Shown here: in pieces, positions 5,870 through 7,706 of the stretch
Position numbering within the stretch: position 1 is the stretch's first letter
Layout of the letters: each line of letters starts with the position of its first letter
Assembly: GCA_955652215.1 (NCBI GenBank)
Contig: CATPAX010000141.1
Coordinates: 1 to 7,706, forward strand
Direction: 5' to 3'
Length of the DNA: 7,706 nucleotides
Origin: an uncultured Solirubrobacteraceae bacterium
Lineage (GTDB): Bacteria > Actinomycetota > Thermoleophilia > Solirubrobacterales > Solirubrobacteraceae
Notes under the pieces: model-generated
The model's input: only the letters and a program-made list of their open reading frames with translations
Database searches by the model: none
What the model was told of the DNA's origin: nothing
Translations under genes and position numbers: made by a program

Positions 5870-6876
5870 CGCTCGTCGTAGAGCTCCACGACGAAGCTGG
5901 AAAGAGCCGCTGCCGCGTCCTTCACCGACCTGATCGCATGCCCGTAGTCCATCCGCATCGGCCCGATCACAGACACGGTGCCGAGCCGCCGCCCAGGCAG
6001 CCCGTACCCGGCCGCCACGAGTGCGACCGAGCGCAACGCCGGCGTGCCGTTCTCTGCCCCGATCCGCACCAGCACGTCGCGCTGCGACAGCGCGCTGCGC
6101 AGCACGCCAAGCAGAGCCACGCGGCGCTCGAGCATGTCCATCAGCGCGTTGAGCTCTGAGACCTCGCCCCAACGCGCACCCTCGAGCAGGTGGGCGGTTC
6201 CCTCGACGTAAAGCGACGTGTGCGAGCTCTCTGCCAGATCGCTGAACACGGGCTGGAGCGCGGCCAGAAAGCCCAACTCCGTGCTCGAGAGCGACGGATC
6301 GTGCATGCGCTGGTGCACCATCCTGGCACCGAGGCCGAGTCCCACCAGGCGCTCGTTCAGATAGCTCGCGGCCCAGTCGGCAAGCCCCGGGTCGACCGCA
6401 GTCGCAAACGTGAACAGGCGCTTGGTCACTCCGCCGGTCGACGTGATCACCACGACCATCAGCACCTGCGGCTGCAGCAGCAGCACCTCGATGTGCCGAA
6501 TCGTGGAGGTCTCGATCGGGGGCGCTGTCACGATCGCCAGCAGGTCGGTGACCTGCGACAGGGTCTCGGAGGTGACGCGCATCGCCTCGTCGAGCTCGCG
6601 ACGCACCAATGACAGCGACAACCGCGGGCCGGCCACGTCGCTCGGAAGCAGCCGGTCGACGAAATATCTGTAGCCCGCCTCCGTCGGGACCCGCCCCGCC
6701 GAGGTATGCGGGTGGGCGAGCAGGCCGAGCTCCTCGAGGCAGGCAAGCTCGTGCCTGATCGTCGAGGGTCCCCATTGGACGTCGGCGGACAGCGATTTGG
6801 AGCCCACCGGGGCGCCGTCGTCCAGATACTCCTCGACGACCTTGCGCAGAACGAGCTCTTGACGCTGGGTCAGCAC
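5866..6876 (-). CDS. hrcA: Heat-inducible transcription repressor HrcA
   Basis: A 336-residue HrcA, the repressor that binds CIRCE operators upstream of chaperonin and related heat-shock genes and is kept active by GroEL. The N-terminal winged-helix DNA-binding domain spans about 1-75, with GSKSL (25-29), the recognition segment WGPSTIRHELACLEELGLL (35-53) and HTSAGRVPTEAGYRYFVD (57-74). The C-terminal GAF-like and dimerisation parts carry the usual LYVEGT, VRIGAEN and LGTVSVIGPMRMDYGHAIRSV stretches. Length is normal (about 340). The start is GTG at 6876-6874, preceded by a TAGAAT box seven bases upstream and no Shine-Dalgarno, which fits a leaderless transcript. No CIRCE-like inverted repeat (TTAGCACTC-N9-GAGTGCTAA) is seen upstream, so autoregulation through CIRCE at this spot is not supported. 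The stop overlaps the dnaJ start by four bases. Confidence 0.96.
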   Translation of the reverse strand: MLTQRQELVLRKVVEEYLDDGAPVGSKSLSADVQWGPSTIRHELACLEELGLLAHPHTSAGRVPTEAGYRYFVDRLLPSDVAGPRLSLSLVRRELDEAMRVTSETLSQVTDLLAIVTAPPIETSTIRHIEVLLLQPQVLMVVVITSTGGVTKRLFTFATAVDPGLADWAASYLNERLVGLGLGARMVHQRMHDPSLSSTELGFLAALQPVFSDLAESSHTSLYVEGTAHLLEGARWGEVSELNALMDMLERRVALLGVLRSALSQRDVLVRIGAENGTPALRSVALVAAGYGLPGRRLGTVSVIGPMRMDYGHAIRSVKDAAAALSSFVVELYDER

Positions 6877-6883
6877 GCGTCTG

Positions 6884-6889
6884 ATTCTA
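6884..6889 (-). promoter_or_regulatory. Candidate -10 box of a leaderless hrcA promoter
   Basis: Minus-strand TAGAAT matches the actinobacterial TANNNT -10 pattern and ends seven bases before the hrcA GTG. Transcription starting at the usual distance would begin at or beside the start codon, giving a leaderless mRNA, which is common in Actinobacteria. I see no good -35 hexamer 16-18 bases upstream. The rest of the 66-bp gap between the hadB-like gene and hrcA shows only weak GC-rich stems and no CIRCE. Confidence 0.5.
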
Positions 6890-6942
6890 GGTCGGCGGCG
6901 GGCCGTCTTCGGGCGCTTCGCGGGGCGGGAGCCCGCTGCTGG

Positions 6943-7326
6943 CTACGGCGCGAGCTCGGCTACCGCGTTACGGATGATCCGCTGGCCCGACTGCTCCGCC
7001 TCGGAGCGCACGACAACAGACCCGGTCTCCCCCGCCTCGACCATGCCCGTGACGGCGATCTCCTCGCCCATCCGTCCCATCCCGCGGAATTGCACCGACA
7101 GTCGCTTCAGCTTCTCAGGGCCGCCGGCCGCCTCGGTGTGTGCGCGCGCCACTTGCGCCATCGTCCAAAGCCCATGCAGGATCCGGCCTGGAAGACCGAC
7201 CTGCTGGGCGAACTGCTCGTCGATGTGGATCGGGTTGAAGTCTCCGGACGCGCCGGCGTAGCGCACCGTCACGTACGGGTCGGGGGTGACCTTCAGCTCG
7301 ATCGACTGCCCGGGCTCGACGGTCAT
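6943..7326 (-). CDS. MaoC-family (R)-specific hydratase/dehydratase, catalytic HadB-like subunit
   Basis: A 127-residue single hot-dog protein of the MaoC dehydratase family. It keeps the catalytic signature: D29 and H34 in SGDFNPIHIDEQFA (27-40), then GLPGRILHGLWTMAQVARA (44-62), which forms the active-site loop and central helix. Such proteins hydrate enoyl-CoA or dehydrate (3R)-hydroxyacyl-ACP; HadB of mycobacteria is the catalytic partner of the HadA subunit in type II fatty acid synthesis. The ATG at 7326-7324 is chosen over the longer open frame because the family starts just before the first strand, and it leaves a 5-bp gap after the preceding hot-dog gene. The order HadA-like then HadB-like matches the mycobacterial pair, so a heterodimer is likely. 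The substrate (ACP or CoA ester) cannot be read from sequence. Confidence 0.88.
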   Translation of the reverse strand: MTVEPGQSIELKVTPDPYVTVRYAGASGDFNPIHIDEQFAQQVGLPGRILHGLWTMAQVARAHTEAAGGPEKLKRLSVQFRGMGRMGEEIAVTGMVEAGETGSVVVRSEAEQSGQRIIRNAVAELAP

Positions 7327-7331
7327 CCCCG

Positions 7332-7706
7332 TTATCCCACTCCCCGGACGATGTTCGTCCAGATTCCGGTGCACACGTGCTGGCCTCGCTGGTTGCTCGA
7401 ATTCGTCTCGAACACGTAGAACCCCATTCCACCGCGCTCCTCGATTCCCTTGATCGACGTCGCGGTAGAGATCTCGTCGCCGGCTATCACCAGCCGTTCC
7501 CACTGGAACTCCTGGCCACCGTGGACGGTCATCGCGAAGTTCATCCCGACTTCGGGGTCGAACGCGGCGGGAGCCAGGGCGCGCATGCCGTAGACGACCG
7601 CGAACATCGGAGGCGCAACCAGGTCGGCATGACCCGCGGCCCGAGCTGCGTCGAGGTTCAAATGCAAGGGGTTGGTCTCGCCCACCGCCGAGGCGTATTC
7701 GCGGAT
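7332..7706 (-). CDS. HadA-like MaoC N-terminal (FAS1-like) dehydratase subunit, N-terminus cut by window edge
   Basis: The visible 124 residues run open to the window edge and begin IREYASAVGETNPLHLNLDAARAAGHADLVAPPMFAVVYG, the usual opening of FAS1-like/HadA hot-dog dehydratases; probably only some 10-20 residues are missing. In the position of the catalytic DxNPxHxD motif it reads ETNPLHLN (visible residues 10-17), so the aspartate is replaced by glutamate. HadA-type subunits are often non-catalytic and shape the acyl-chain channel while HadB supplies the catalytic Asp and His. A later segment GGQEFQWERLVIAGDEI (64-80) and the final NIVRGVG are also family-like. It precedes the HadB-like gene by 5 bp, implying cotranscription and complex formation. 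An internal GTG at 7685 is not the true start, because the homology extends upstream of it. Confidence 0.82.
   Translation of the reverse strand: MREYASAVGETNPLHLNLDAARAAGHADLVAPPMFAVVYGMRALAPAAFDPEVGMNFAMTVHGGQEFQWERLVIAGDEISTATSIKGIEERGGMGFYVFETNSSNQRGQHVCTGIWTNIVRGVG

Noticed and set aside
4784..5881. Long plus-strand open frame (365 codons) opposite dnaJ
   Set aside because: The opposite strand encodes an intact DnaJ with HPD and all four zinc motifs; this is an antisense shadow.
5870..6775. N-terminal extension of dnaJ to 6775
   Set aside because: The extension is an alternative frame of hrcA; the J domain begins right after the ATG at 5869, which overlaps the hrcA stop.
6901..6942. 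Terminator between the hadB-like gene and hrcA
   Set aside because: Only a 4-5 bp GC stem (around 6925-6936) with a tiny loop and no T-run is seen; this is common by chance at such GC.
1..7706. CRISPR arrays, tRNA or rRNA genes, complete insertion sequences
   Set aside because: No regularly spaced repeats, tRNA-like cloverleaf, rRNA motifs or transposase-like protein were found on either strand.

Overview
This is a GC-rich bacterial window in which every supported gene lies on the minus strand, so transcription runs from high to low coordinates. The high GC, the frequent GTG starts, the hrcA-dnaJ pair without grpE-dnaK, a HadA/HadB-like dehydratase pair and a likely leaderless promoter suggest an actinobacterium. 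A deep-branching class such as Thermoleophilia is my guess; no marker here proves it.

Layout in transcription order: a HadA-like hot-dog dehydratase subunit, cut at its N-terminus by the window edge (7706-7332); a catalytic MaoC/HadB-like hot-dog dehydratase (7326-6943); a 66-bp gap with a candidate -10 box; the heat-shock repressor gene hrcA (6876-5866); dnaJ (5869-4727), overlapping hrcA by ATGA; a 58-bp gap with a perfect 20-bp-arm inverted repeat; prmA (4668-3853); a type II NADH dehydrogenase-like flavoprotein gene (3843-2560); mtaB (2548-1280); a GatB/YqeY-domain gene (1276-842); a 172-bp gap almost filled by a 167-bp folded inverted-repeat element; and phoH (669-1), cut just before its expected Walker B region.

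Most genes form a housekeeping cluster for protein quality control and translation: HrcA and DnaJ (chaperone control and function), PrmA (ribosomal protein L11 methylation), MtaB (tRNA A37 methylthiolation), a YqeY-like protein, and PhoH (an RNA-linked ATPase). The order hrcA-dnaJ-prmA-(x)-mtaB-yqeY-phoH resembles the extended dnaK operon of Firmicutes and the hrcA-dnaJ2-rsmE-phoH-ybeY region of Actinobacteria. An NDH-2-like gene occupies the place where rsmE is often found. Spacing from prmA to yqeY is 3-11 bp, which fits one transcript.

The least ordinary parts are non-coding. The 669-835 element has long imperfect terminal inverted repeats bounded by CTAG, three internal hairpins and a repeated 9-mer. 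Every base difference between its arms is a G-U wobble in plus-strand RNA, antisense to the operon. The second is the AT-rich perfect palindrome at the end of dnaJ, also bounded by CTAG. I recognise neither as a named family.
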